Part shown: one piece after another, positions 45,301-56,222 of the stretch
How positions within the stretch are numbered: position 1 is the first letter of the stretch
Layout: every line of letters begins with the position of its first letter
From: Isoetes taiwanensis
Taxonomy: Eukaryota > Streptophyta > Lycopodiopsida > Isoetales > Isoetaceae
Assembly (NCBI GenBank): GCA_021234155.1
Contig: JAJEKV010000133.1
Location: 731,186 to 795,185, forward strand
Direction: 5' to 3'
DNA: 64,000 bases
Translations under genes and position numbers: made by a program
The notes under the pieces: generated by a model
What the model was told of the DNA's origin: nothing
The model's database searches: none
The model's input: only the letters and a program-made list of their open reading frames with translations

Positions 45301-47925
45301 CGGCAAAACGGTAAACTGTCAATGCCCCTGACCAGTACCAGTTTTAACCTTTTTTTTTTACAACAAGTCCCTTTTGAGTGTTTTGCCTAGTGGCTTAAAA
45401 ACGACATCTAGACAACGGTCTTTTTTTTAGCATTTAGAATCCCCTCAAGTTCAAATTAGTGTCCTCGCCTCTCGTCCTATATTTTTTCAAATGTCTCTGC
45501 CACCCTCTCTCCTCCTCCTACTCTGATTGGCACAGCTGTTATTTCCCTGCCTTGCTTTTCCTTCTCAGCAGATGAATTGTCAGCTTATCCCTGAAGCCCT
45601 GCCACTCGCAAGTAATTGCAGCATTCTTACTAGATTCTCAGCCTCCATACCTTCCCTTTGTCCTTCTCATCTTGTTGCCAACTCCTATTTGAAGGCACTC
45701 GCTTCTGTTGACATTGATTCTCTCGCTCAAAAGCAGTCGCTGAATAAATGTGTATTTTTCTATAGTTCAGTGGTGGTTTGCTATTGCGGAAGGCATCTTG
45801 TCACATTCACAATAGAATGAATACCAACCAAAGTGATGTTCCCTGTTGAAACATTTAGTAACACGTGTGCCAACAAACCCTTTTTCTAAGCATATATTAA
45901 GTGACTGTTCAACTTTCAGGCAAGCATTCTCTTCTTATTGATTTGGCAAAATCTATGAAGTAGCGCACCTTGTAAGTACTAAGAATGAACATGGCCATCT
46001 CTCTAAAAGTTGTCAATACATCGGGCATCAAATTTACTCACTTTAGCACATCAATGGACGGTATGTGGGTACCACTTGATAGAATAACTTGTCAAAACGA
46101 GGACACTAGAACCACTAGGACGGGAATCTCTAGTAATTGCATATACATTATGCAAGCTTGCATTCTCCCTTAGAATGATAATGTTGCAGTGTTGGGGAAA
46201 CTTCTGGGTAAAGAAGGTTTATCCAGTTGAAAACTAAGAAATTAAGGTTGAGTTAGTGCGTGGCAGAAAAATTTCGAAGATAAATTTTCACGTAATTGTC
46301 TACAAGAAGGTATATACAAATTTTGGGTTGAAATTTTAAAATATCAGGGTTACATAGGGAAACATAGGGTGATTTCCAGTAGGCTCTAAGACTTTCCCTA
46401 GCACACTGTAAGATTGTCAAATAACGTCATGGCCATGCAATTAAGGAGGTAGAGAAATGCCGTCTTTTTTCTTGCCCTATTTGCATGCGACTAAAATGAG
46501 TGTTATCATCTATTTTAATTTGTACATACATATTACATAATTATACATTCTATATATTTATGGTAATATGGCCCAACCTTTTATCATACTACTATAGTTG
46601 TCTGTCATCCTACCTTTATATTAGAGGCATCCCCCCCTCCCCCAAAACATACACATAGCCACCTCAGGGCCAACATAGACCATTTTGGTCTCCAACAAGG
46701 TTGCATATTAAACAGGAGTGTTGCAGCACTCCCATTTGAAGATTCCCTTCCAAAATAAAACATATTAACTATTTGAGATAGTCCTTTCTGGGGTCTAGCC
46801 CAAAAAATCATGGTGATTCAATTTAATATGTGATATTTTAGCTAAAAATAAAATTTTTACCATTGGGTCAATATATCAACCATTTGAAATAGCAGTTTTA
46901 GGGATTCCTTTTAAAACATTATAGTAATTACGATTTCGTATACGCTATTTCAACAACATTTATTTCTTTTGCCACTGATGAATTGTGTACAAAAGACAAA
47001 ACGACAAAATTTTTTAATAGATCGCAAGTTAACTTACGAGCACTAAACAAAAAGTGCAAGGTGCGAAAAAGAAGTAGAAATAAAATTTTCTAATGTTGAA
47101 GTAGAAGTACAAGCACCAGAGCATGCCAAATCTGTCTAGAGAAGAACCTAATCAGTGTTTCCAGAATTTCCATGCTATTTCGGAATAGGATTATCGGTTG
47201 CCTATGCACTCTTATGCTATTCTGGAATAGGGCCTTGCACTCTTATGCTATTCCAAAATACCATAATGTGGTAGTCTTTTTCAAAGTTTCAAAACAAGGG
47301 TGAAATGATTGCATTTACTAACCAAAATAAAACCTATTAGAACATACATTAAACTTGGTCGATCCCTTAGTTGTATTATCCATCCATATCAAGCCTAGAT
47401 GTCTATGATGAACTTATTGATTTTAGTTGGATTCGCCCCTTGGTAATCAAGAACCCTTTACGACTTTACTAAAATATTACGATTTTCATTATGGTTTCTG
47501 CTGGATCCTTGTTTTGGTAGAGTGCTAAAATGCCTGAGCATACATAGCGTACCAGTTTATGAAGTATCCTCCTAAGGTATGTAAGAAGTAGAGGTAAATC
47601 TACGGGATTAACTCTTTTCCACCGTTTCTATACTTTTATGATTATTTTAAGGGCCTTTTTTGCTCTTCCCTTCCATTTCCTTCAATTTCCTTCAAGGTTA
47701 CCATTTCATATTGCATAGAATCCTGTTATCCTTTTAGAGATGCTGCACTGCGACTGCACTGCTTTAGCCTACAAAATTATAAATGAAAAATGGTAGTTCT
47801 TAAAAAGAAAATGCATTTAGAATAACTCTGTTGTATTATAAACCCTTTTGCATGATTCCTTGAAGCTTTCTCGTCATGCAATTGCTATTAGCTGATTATT
47901 TGCCTTTTGTGTTTGCAGCTATGAA
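45301..47925. other. Gene-free stretch
   Basis: No recognisable gene. The 97-codon ORF at 45527-45820 has no family features. 'ttatgctattc(t/c)ggaata' type phrases recur near 47167-47250. Confidence 0.4.
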
Positions 47926-48513
47926 ATGGCTGAGAAGGGCATCTTGTCATTTTTTAAGAGATGCAATGAAGCAACTGGTACTGGTAGTAGCAGTGTCTTT
48001 CTTGAAGAAGTTAATGCTCAAAGAAACAATGATGAGGCTGTTGTAGTAACTGAAACAATTACGGAAACAACTCTCCTTGATGTGAATGCCCAGCCTCAAT
48101 GTGAGAATGGTGTAAAAAAGAAGAGGAAGAGAGTCTCTGATCAATGGACATTAGGAAGGGAGTTTCAGCCAGAATGGGCAAGGAAGTTTCCATTCATAGA
48201 GCCTGTGACTGAGAATGATGAGTATGGAATGCCAAAGAGACCAACGAGGATGCGGTGTCTCGCATGTTCATGGAAGAACAAACATGATTGTATATTCCAG
48301 CTGAAACTAGATACTGTCGAAAAGCATGTTGGTAAGATTTATGAGAAGATCATTGTAGATGGGAAAGAAACGAAGACTGCGAGATGGAAAATGAAGGAGG
48401 AGTGCAGGCAATTGCAAGCTATTGCTGATTACCAAGTCTATCGTGCTAAGCAAGAATTGCCAATTGTCTCACCAATCAAGTGCATGATGGAGGGTAATGA
48501 TCAAAATGAATGA
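47926..48513 (+). CDS. Zinc-finger protein, hAT-transposon type (195 aa)
   Basis: An intact single-exon ORF of 195 codons, preceded by a good splice acceptor (tttgcag at about 47913), so a 5' intron is likely. The N-terminus LSFFKRCNE is typical of hAT transposase-derived proteins. After a Ser/Thr/Val-rich linker and a basic nuclear-localisation-type run (KKKRKRVSD, residues about 64-72) comes QPEWARKFPFIEPV. A zinc-finger-like part follows, CLACSWKNKHDCIF..KHVGK (residues about 110-135), with the Cys-x2-Cys and His spacing of BED/TTF-type fingers, though less regular. The transposase core and dimerisation domain are absent. It is either a truncated transposase or a finger-only derivative. 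Its last codons and stop lie within the inverted block B sequence. Confidence 0.6.
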   Translation: MAEKGILSFFKRCNEATGTGSSSVFLEEVNAQRNNDEAVVVTETITETTLLDVNAQPQCENGVKKKRKRVSDQWTLGREFQPEWARKFPFIEPVTENDEYGMPKRPTRMRCLACSWKNKHDCIFQLKLDTVEKHVGKIYEKIIVDGKETKTARWKMKEECRQLQAIADYQVYRAKQELPIVSPIKCMMEGNDQNE

Positions 48514-48925
48514 TAAAACTTCCTTCAAAAATACCATCCTTGTGATCTTAGCTTTCAAGCCCCACCCTTCATCCTCTTGTTTAAGAACTTGTACATCCTA
48601 ATCTAGACCACCAATTGGAAGAACACATGGAAGTACATGTCTAGGGATGCAACATACCAAAAACAATGTGCAATAGTAAATGCAATATTCAAAAACAATA
48701 AAGACTAGGGAATTTCTCTCATGTGAAGCATCTTTCTTTTTTAAACCCCATTTTCCTAAATTTTCCTTAAATCACCTTCTTAAGCCCCTAGGGAGATCTC
48801 TGACTTAACGTGACCAATCTGCGAATCCAAAATATATGGCACTGACCAAATGCGCGATAAGGAAGCTTGAGAACTCAAGACCAACGGAAAACATGGCGTA
48901 GATCGCAGCGGGAAGCAGCAAGAAA
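48490..48925 (-). repeat. Duplicated block B, 3' part
   Basis: The inverse match to block A 25715-26143, including the conserved frame ending HLVSAIYFGFADWSR and its stop (48805). The other part of block B is at 54440-55926; the 5.6 kb between them is not in block A. Confidence 0.75.
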
Positions 48926-49079
48926 ATCCTAGAGCATCTACGACCAAGACCGAGAGAGCAGGCTAGCAGCTCTGACTGGTCAGATGAGTCCTTCAACACC
49001 ATGGATGAGCAGGCACCATGTAAATTGTCCAAATCGGCACAACAAATGGACAAGACGATCACTCTAGCAGCAGCAGCAA

Positions 49080-49921
49080 GCAACAGCAACAGTAGGTGGC
49101 CTCGAAAAAGAGGAAGGGAAAGGAAAAAGTGGCGGAGTGGGAGGAAGAAAGGCAGGAGAGGGAGAGAAGGGAGAAAAGATGGGAGGAACGGCACCGGGAG
49201 AAAAGGACCAAACGGAGCGAAGATAGGTCGCGCGGGAGTGTGATGATCCAAGAAGAGCCATGAAGAACCCAAGCTGACTTTGAGTCGAAGGAGGAGGAAG
49301 AAACAGAAGAGCCATCGGATCAAGAAGATGATCAAGTGGAGGAGGAAGTAGAGGAGGAAGTTGGGGAGCCATCCCAACGCTCAACCACCGTACCCCGTGT
49401 GTCCAAAATCACCGAAGCAATCGAAGAAGAAACATAAGGCAGGAGAGAAAGCCTTCTAGCTCAAACACGATATAGAATTCGAGAAGAAGACTTTAAGGTA
49501 TACTTTAGGCGATGGAGTAGGTACAATGACTAGTATTGTAAGCAAAGAGTACCAAAGTTTGTGCAGGGCGGCAGACTGGAAGCGGGATCCAAGCCCTCTC
49601 CACCTCAACCAAGGATGCCTAAGAGAGTCCACCACGAGCCTAACTCTAAGCACAGTCGAGCTTTTCGGGAGATCTGATACTTTCAACAGTGCACAAGCCT
49701 TTTGATCCAAAAAGCACCTTTCGAGCGCCTTCTTCAAGAAGTAATGCAGAAGTTTAATATCGGGTTACTCCAATGAATGTGGTGCATTGCAAGAGGCATC
49801 AGAAGAAGAGCTCGTCCAGCTCTTCGAAGAGGGAAACCTCTGTGCCATTTATGCCAAACGAGTAACTGTTATGCCCGAGGACATGAATTTGGCAAGGAGG
49901 ATTAGGAGAGATAAAATTTAG
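49080..49921 (+). pseudogene. Histone H3-family pseudogene with long charged N-terminus
   Basis: The last 44 codons read [40 protein letters not shown] and RRDKI, then stop (49921). That is the histone-fold C-terminus of H3 (alpha-2 end, loop 2, alpha-3). Upstream, one frame over, is KRVHHEPNSKHSRAFREI, a stop, then YFQQCTSLLIQKAPFERLLQ and EVMQKFNIG, matching H3 from the alpha-N helix through alpha-1. Divergence is far beyond canonical H3, so a CENH3-like variant is possible. A single frameshift near 49772 and several stops mark it as dead. The same frame continues upstream through acidic (EEEVEEEVGEP) and basic stretches to about 49080, which may be its tail or fused sequence. No introns are evident. 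Confidence 0.7.
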
Positions 49922-50157
49922 GAACTCTTGTGTAAAATTTTGATCTTTGTATGTATAAAACTTTTGAATTAACATAAGGCTTGTTAAAAAAAGGAAATAT
50001 AGATCAAGTCTAGTGACCCAGGTCAATCCGCACCAAGTGGTATTTCGAGACTCTCGGAAACCCCATCCGAGATGCTCGGAAACCTGCGCGGAGTAACCCG
50101 GTTTGCTTAAGTTTTTGCTTCTAAGTGTTGGATTCTTGTGAGATAAATTGGTAGGTA
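49922..50157. other. Non-coding spacer
   Basis: Sequence downstream of the H3-like pseudogene; nothing recognised. Confidence 0.4.
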
Positions 50158-50770
50158 ACAAAGTGACAGATCAATTGCACTATTGACTTGCAATTGCTCT
50201 AATCGCTAAAAAAGTCAGATTTTTAGTTAAATTCATGCTATTTTATGGTGGCCGAAGGAAAACGTGGCATCAATTTCAAATTCGAGATGAAATTTTAGGA
50301 TCAAAATAGGGAAAAAAGGGGCAAAAATAAAAAATGGAGATGCCATTTTTGGATGTAAAAAAGGAAAAAAGAAAAAATTGGAATATTTCATCGAAATATT
50401 ATAGATTCTAGAAACAAAAAAAGGGTTATTTAATAAATGAGAACAAGGAAAAGAACAAAAAACAATGGTACAAAAGAATAGTAGCCATATAGAACTTTCC
50501 CATGTTAAGGTCCCATGCGTGCAAAGCCATTTAACCATGCAAGAATTAGTCCATCTATGCAAGCATAGCCACTGATTATAAAATTTTCCCTATTCAAGAA
50601 AGCCACTTGACTGCACAAATTTTTTATCTGTTCACTGTCTATGCACGCATAGCCACTCGACTATACAAATTTTTTTACTGTTCAGAGCCTATATGCGCAT
50701 AGGCTCCATACAAATTTTATAATTACGAGGTTCTGCACACATAGGCTCAGTACATATTTACTTGTTATGA
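50158..50770 (+). repeat. Dispersed repeat with quasi-palindromes, copy 2
   Basis: The counterpart of 20598-21320. Opening 'caattgcac' and 'gcaattgctc' phrases are followed by AT-rich sequence with 'gccatttttg', then CTATGCAAGCATAG (about 50555), CTATGCACGCATAG (about 50639) and CCTATATGCGCATAGG (about 50688). The last three are near-perfect palindromes. Confidence 0.4.
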
Positions 50771-51332
50771 TGCTACGAGAAGTTTTCTAAAACATTTCTA
50801 GCCACTGCAAGAATTTGGTTAAAACTATAAGTAACTTGAAAATAGCATGAGCAAATCCGAAAATCTCAACATTACTTTCCTTATCTTTTTTTATCTCTAC
50901 ATACAAGTTCAAAAAAGGTGACAAAACTCATCAAAATCAACTCTCCCATCTCTGTTTTATGAGCAACCATAACCATAACCATAACACATAGTTCTTGTTC
51001 GGATGGGCATATTTGCCCTTTATTCCAAGATCTGGACCGTATATAGCGGTCCTCGTTTGTGGGGTATGCATGTACAAGTTTTTGTATACTGTATATTAAG
51101 GTTTGCAAAATACTATAAGGTTTGAAAGAATATACTTAATGGTGTTAATTTATACATGTATTGTAAATATATTTTTGGGGCTCTCGCTGCCCTACGTAAC
51201 CCCCCGTGTGAATATGCACCCAAACCAAAGGGGGTTTAAGGGGGATTTTAATTTAAATGTGTTAAATGCAATGGTTTGTGTTAATAATGTTAATGGTAGT
51301 TGTGTGTTGATTGTTATATTAAAAAAAAATTT
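50771..51332. other. Gene-free stretch
   Basis: No gene recognised. A CCATAA triplication lies at about 50968-50986. Confidence 0.4.
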
Positions 51333-51354
51333 GGGCCCTTCGGGCCCTAACTAA
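51333..51354 (+). terminator. Candidate Helitron 3' end
   Basis: A perfect 6-bp hairpin GGGCCC-TTC-GGGCCC is followed by TAACTAA and then T. The CTAA end and following T fit the Helitron rule (CTRR before T), but the spacer between hairpin and end is unusually short. If real, gene fragments to its left could be captured cargo. Confidence 0.3.
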
Positions 51355-52234
51355 TGCAAATATAGGTAAATAAAGCCAGTACCACTAGTTCAAGAAAATC
51401 AACTATCAAAATAGATACCCCTTCTATTGTAAATTGCACATTGTCATGCATATGCTAGTGCATATGGTAACATGTGCTGGTATCAATGCAAGCCTGTTTT
51501 GCCATGACAAGCATTCATAAGCATATGGCATATGCAAAACAAATTTAATTCTACAAAAAGGGAGCATGAATACAAAAGAAATGGCAATTATAACTGGCAT
51601 TGGCATCCACAATATTCATAGGATAAAAAACAAGATATGATTTATAATCATCCCCGAGCTGCTAAGATTGCAAATTCTTCTTTGGAAAAACCACATTATG
51701 GCAATGTCACAGTAGAAATAGAACAAAGTTGGGCAATCCCTAATGGTTGTTTCTGGTGTTGTTGGTTCGACTCTCCTTATATCGCCTCCCCTTCTGGTTT
51801 GCTTCCATGCCAACTGCTTTACGAAGATCAGGGTTCTCCATCTTCTGCCGTTCAACACCCAAAACAGGAAATCCTGCAAGAAATGGGAATATCATCACAA
51901 CATGCAGGACAAAAAAACAAAAAATGACGTGGTCTTCACTTAATACAACCTGTATAATCTCCAGTTCGTTCGAAGTCCTCAATAAAATGTTTAATAACGG
52001 GTGTAGGTATGACATATCCAATATTCTCTGCATCTTCATGCTTCAATGATTGAAATGCAATACCAAGACATTGTCCTCGGTCACCAGAATTGCCCGAGTT
52101 TATGGCTGCATCAATCTGCCGAGCAAAATGTGTCTCTCGTTAAAATCAAAAAATGTATATATATAACTCCAAAGAAATCAAATGAATAAGCATTACAATT
52201 CACTTACCTGCACACCTAACAATTCAGTTGAACC

Positions 52235-52330
52235 ATGCACATAAGATGTGACTTCAATTCTAGAAACAACTCCACTTGTAACATGCACATAAGATGTGAC
52301 TTCAATTCTAGAAACAACTCCACTTGTAAC
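52235..52330 (-). repeat. 48-base in-frame tandem duplication in the DEG2-like pseudogene
   Basis: The unit 52235-52282 is repeated exactly at 52283-52330. It duplicates 16 residues ([16 protein letters not shown]) without shifting the frame. Identity implies that it is young. Confidence 0.9.
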
Positions 52331-52690
52331 TGATATTGTGTCGCCACCAATTGGATAGCCAATTACAGTAACAGCATCCTGCAAACGTGGTAATACTCTA
52401 AACTCAACAGGAACTATACCCTCCCAAAATTCATTACTGCTCACTGTCAGCATAGCTGTATCTCATAACAAACATTCAGATTTAGACAAAAAGAAACAGA
52501 GCACCTGCCATAATTTAACATACAAATTTTGATTGACTTACCAATATCACACTCTGTGCCAATGGCAAGAACAGTGGCAAGGTACTTTGTATCGGAGTCA
52601 CGCTTCTTGAGCTTCACTTGAGTATGGTGCTCTACTGAATGTGCATTAGTAACAACACGTTTACCACTAATAATAAATCCACTGCTATTA

Positions 52691-53067
52691 GGGTGAGATT
52701 CCATTACGGTGAACGTTCTTTAATGACGTGGCATTAAAGTTCCTTAATTTAAGTAGCAATTTCTACGGGGTGATTCCACATATGAAACATAAAAAATCCA
52801 CGTAGGACACATTAAAGGATCAAGAAAGAAAAATAGAACAAAAAACAAAATAGAGATCCACGTGGCAATAGGGACACATATATTATTTTTAGGGCCAGCC
52901 AATATTGGCTGTCCTTTAAAAAAAACTCATGGCAACGCCACATAAGTATTTTTAATTAGCTTCCACTCAAGTGGAATAAATCACAACGACGACTTTTTGA
53001 CATGGCAAAATTATATTGGGCAATTAATTAAAATTAAACATTTTAAAGTCCTAGTCGAATCTCACCC
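52691..53067. mobile_element. Harbinger/Tourist-type MITE in a DEG2-like exon
   Basis: A 377-base element with terminal inverted repeats GGGTGAGATTC / GAATCTCACCC and a TTA target-site duplication (52688-52690 and 53068-53070). The 3-bp TWA duplication is characteristic of PIF/Harbinger elements. Taking out the element and one TTA joins the exon in frame, from QIRSS to NSSGF. No coding capacity. Confidence 0.9.
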
Positions 53068-53175
53068 TTAGAACTTCTTATTTGCCGTTTGCGCTGCCAG
53101 GGAAGGGAAAAGTTTGGCTCTGTACACAGAAAACTTTCACAACAGCATCCATGAATGGTGCATCCTTTAGATCCT

Positions 53176-54439
53176 CTGCTACAACAGCATGTCATCATTT
53201 GAATGCCTAGCAGGTTCCACTCCCAGCGCATGAAGACCAGTTGATCCTGGTGGTGGCCCCATGATTGAATGCCTGCTATTCGACTGGTATGCAGCTTCAA
53301 ACATACTCGAAATCTCCAACCCAAAACACAAACCTTGGTGTAAACTAAATGGCTTTGGCCTTCTGTAGAAATGCGACATCAAAGCGGGGGCGGTGCCGCG
53401 AAATAAAAGAAAAGTCTAACCAAAAGGATTTTGCTGTTTTAAATCCAGAGATTGCAAACTGGTGCTTACCACGTATGTAGATGGAAGATAAGCAAATCCA
53501 CCTATAAACCCTTGGAGATCACCGAAAAATGGCACAGCCAATGCAACCAAATAAGTGGAGCCTGCACGTATTTACAGTTCTGCATATTCCTTTCAAACGT
53601 ACATCATTATGATAAGCAATCGGCTAAGTATACAAATCGATGCCCGTGGTTTCACATATATACTCTTCTCAATGAATTCTTCAAGTTTGTATGCAGTTGA
53701 TCTCCACAAATTATTTGGATGCCAGTGTGCCCGTTTCTACCCTGGCATGTCCCATGCAATTATCTGATACTCCACCTCTGGAATCAAACAGACCTGCTAA
53801 ATAGCATGCAGAGAGCAAGAGATAACATTCGAAATATTCACACCAAGCGTCGTGCTGTATAAACTTCTCAAGAATCAACCCACTACGAACGTTTCAGGCT
53901 CCTTCTCACTGATGAAGGCGCAGGTTACACAGTCCTGCCTGAATAATAATGGCTTTTCTTTTTTTTCTCTGTTCTGCTCCGTTCTGTCTAGTCCTATAAT
54001 TACTGTTTCTTGCCCTTCGTCTTTCTGATGCCTGCCGGACTAATTGACCCAATACAAATACCAGTCTATTCTTCTCGGTAAAACCACAACCCACTACAAC
54101 CATCATGACCCAGATGGTATGCTAAAAACAACATTCCATGGTTGGAGAAGTTTCTGGCATCCAACACAGGCCTCAAAGGTCCCATCCCTGCGGCATTCAA
54201 CTAAGACCTCGATTATGGCCCTAATCCAAACAACCCTAAAAAAAACCCTAAAAATAATGGGAAGATATTCACACCTACCACAAAAGAAGCCTCAACCATA
54301 AGATTTGCCCCCTTCTCTAAAATCAACGGCTGACAAAAGGGTGCACTCTAGAAATACTATTTAGTACACCTAGATGAATACGGCCACCAAATCATATGAA
54401 AACCTTAGAGAAAACAGTACAAAAACAGAAAAAAAACCC
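53176..54439. other. Gene-free stretch
   Basis: No recognisable exons. The short ORF at 53179-53382 (minus) is Ser/Pro-rich without family resemblance. The expected 5' exons of the DEG2-like gene are not here. Confidence 0.4.
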
Positions 54440-54940
54440 CCTGTTATAATGCTAGATATTCGAAGCTCTTCTAGGGTTATGGCCCCATTTCCATTTTCAT
54501 CAAATGCACTAAGCATCTTATGCAGTTCTTCATTGGGTTTTGGCTCCAACTTCGATATTGCACTTGCATAACTATCCCTAGATTCAACATAGCAATTGCC
54601 CCTCAGAGAAGAAAAACCATCTAAATTAATTGCAACATCTAAGTCTAGAAAAGTATCATTTGAAGAGTCTCTACAATAACAAATTTCTGTAATCCCTTTT
54701 TGCAGTTTAGATCTGCTGGAATTACTAATAGAAACAAAAGATCTATCATTTCATTCTCATTTCATAAAATTTACCTTAAGAGACTCTTGATTGCGAGGAA
54801 TAGCAATGCAGCTGAGATTTTTCAAAGATTCTTCGCCCATGTAGCACCAAAACCATGGAGCAAAAGGTAATGTATCCCAAATGGCAAGCAAGGAGGAAAA
54901 ATCACGGCAAGGTTGCACCATTTTGACCGTGCTGTATTTA
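54440..54940 (-). pseudogene. EF-hand-containing gene fragment within block B
   Basis: The minus strand has an ATG exon VQPCRDFSSLLAIWDTFPFA to RNQESLK (about 54921-54778) ending at a GTAAAT donor. A later exon reads EICYCRDSSNDTFLDLDVAI, SRDSYASAISKLEPKPNEEL and HKMLSAFDENGNGAITLEEL (about 54690-54464). The loop DENGNGAITLEE has Asp-1, Asn-3, Asn-5, Thr-9 and Glu-12, a complete calcium-binding EF hand as in calmodulin-like proteins. Block A ends before the EF-hand part. Only one EF hand is visible and flanking exons are missing. The upstream domain is unknown to me. Confidence 0.6.
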
Positions 54941-55926
54941 TCTTATATACATCCCGTAGGAGATATATTCTTGGAATGTCTAGTAGACTTTCATACTTGT
55001 TTTTGAAGTTTAGGCCTATGAAATCATTCTCCTAACTTCCCTGCATTATGATGCCTACATGATTCAGGACATGTGGTAACGAAGTTACCTTACCATTTAG
55101 ATGATGAATATATTACCTACAGACCATACATATGGAAGCCAATGTATGATAATGTATATTTCAAGAGTGGTTTTGGCAAGTTGTTTGGCAATCTAAAAAA
55201 TCCAGCTACTAGAAGAAACATGCCCTGCAAAGATGTACTTGGATTCCTGCTCCTGTGATGTACCTGGATTCCTGCAACAGCCATCATTAGACTCTCGACT
55301 GCTGCTACGCTGCTATGCAGGCGAAGAAGTTCAAAATAGAGTATGCAAAGTGCTCAAATCCAGGATGAAGATGCTTCATGTAGTAACTTATTGCACTTGT
55401 AATTAGGGATATGAAGAATAGAAATGGCCTATCGCCTACTCCATAGTGTCCATTGAGCCTTTTTCTGCAGAAGACCTAAATAAAAATGGCAAGGACTATA
55501 GTTACATATTCGAAAATGCAATATTTCAGTAACCGTTCTAAAACCACAAGAAAACTCAAAAAGGGCCCTTCAAAGATATACCTTTAAAGCAACTTCTCGC
55601 CGAATCCTCCTTGCCAAGCTTTAGCTTTGCCTAAGAATTCTTTGCAAGTTTAATGCCAAAGAGTCATATGAAGGATCGTCCATTCTTTAATCCCAGACTA
55701 AAAGATCAAATGCAGATAGAAAGAATGTAAAGATTAAAAAATCAAATGCAGATACAAAGAATGGATAGCAGTTTCCAGGATTGTCTCTAAACTCTGAAAA
55801 CTCAGGAAAAAGCAAGATAATAGAACTCTGGAAGAAAACTTTGATAACTCATGAAGAAGCTTGAATCAACATACCTAATCTAAGTAGCAAAATAGGGTTT
55901 TGGAAGAAGAGCAGGGTAGAAGCATG
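54560..55926 (-). repeat. Duplicated block B, 5' part
   Basis: The inverse match to block A 24311-25669, including the MDDPSYDSLALNLQ exon start (about 55685), here with a 45-base insertion after LQ, and intron positions. Divergence is several percent. Confidence 0.8.
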
Positions 55927-56081
55927 AAAGGGTGGGCAAAAAAAATGCCCGTATTTTACATTTACAAATTCAAAATGTAAGGAAATCCCTCCCCCCAGAA
56001 ATTATTATTCTTTGAATGAATCATTAATAGGGCAAATAATTTTGAACTCTCCTCCTGCGCTCTGTTCAACCTTCCTCCCGC

Positions 56082-56190
56082 TCGAACCTCCATAGCCGAA
56101 AGCTTGACATCCATATTCGAACCTCCATAGCCGAAAGCTTGACATCCATCCATAGCCAAGATCATGACCTCCATAGCCAAAAGCTTGCAT
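56082..56190. repeat. Short tandem repeat, period 35
   Basis: 'tcgaacctccatagccgaaa' with 'gcttgacatccat' occurs at 56082 and 56117, followed by two degraded partial copies ending at about 56190, just before the start of the next gene. Confidence 0.75.
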
Positions 56191-56222
56191 TTTCAGAGAG
56201 CTGAAGCACCAGGGAAGAGATC

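Larger units (their letters stand above)
51740..53175 (-). pseudogene. DEG2-like (HtrA family) serine protease pseudogene
   Basis: Exons with GT-AG introns on the minus strand: 53175-52542 (minus a MITE), 52455-52208, 52115-51950 and 51873 to about 51740. They give [42 protein letters not shown] (His of the triad), ECDIAMLTV (Asp), [31 protein letters not shown] (Ser) and [20 protein letters not shown], then the PDZ start [20 protein letters not shown]. This is closest to plant DEG2, a chloroplast stroma-side protease. The 5' exons, the rest of PDZ1 and PDZ2 are missing. Breaks: frameshift near 53125, MITE insertion, 48-base duplication, loss of the GPAF residues after the catalytic Ser, and a frameshift near 51795. 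Retained introns point to DNA-level duplication or capture. Confidence 0.9.

Noticed and set aside
48805-49377. 190-codon Leu/Pro-rich membrane protein on the minus strand
   Set aside because: Most of it is antisense to the charged tail of the H3-like pseudogene. Only the last 40 or so codons have support, from block A.
51764-51776. Pol III B box GGTTCGACTC
   Set aside because: Lies in antisense of the DEG2-like PDZ exon, with no A box at tRNA distance.
51640-52049. Plus-strand ORFs of 66-100 codons
   Set aside because: Antisense to DEG2-like exons, which have intron-bounded homology on the minus strand.
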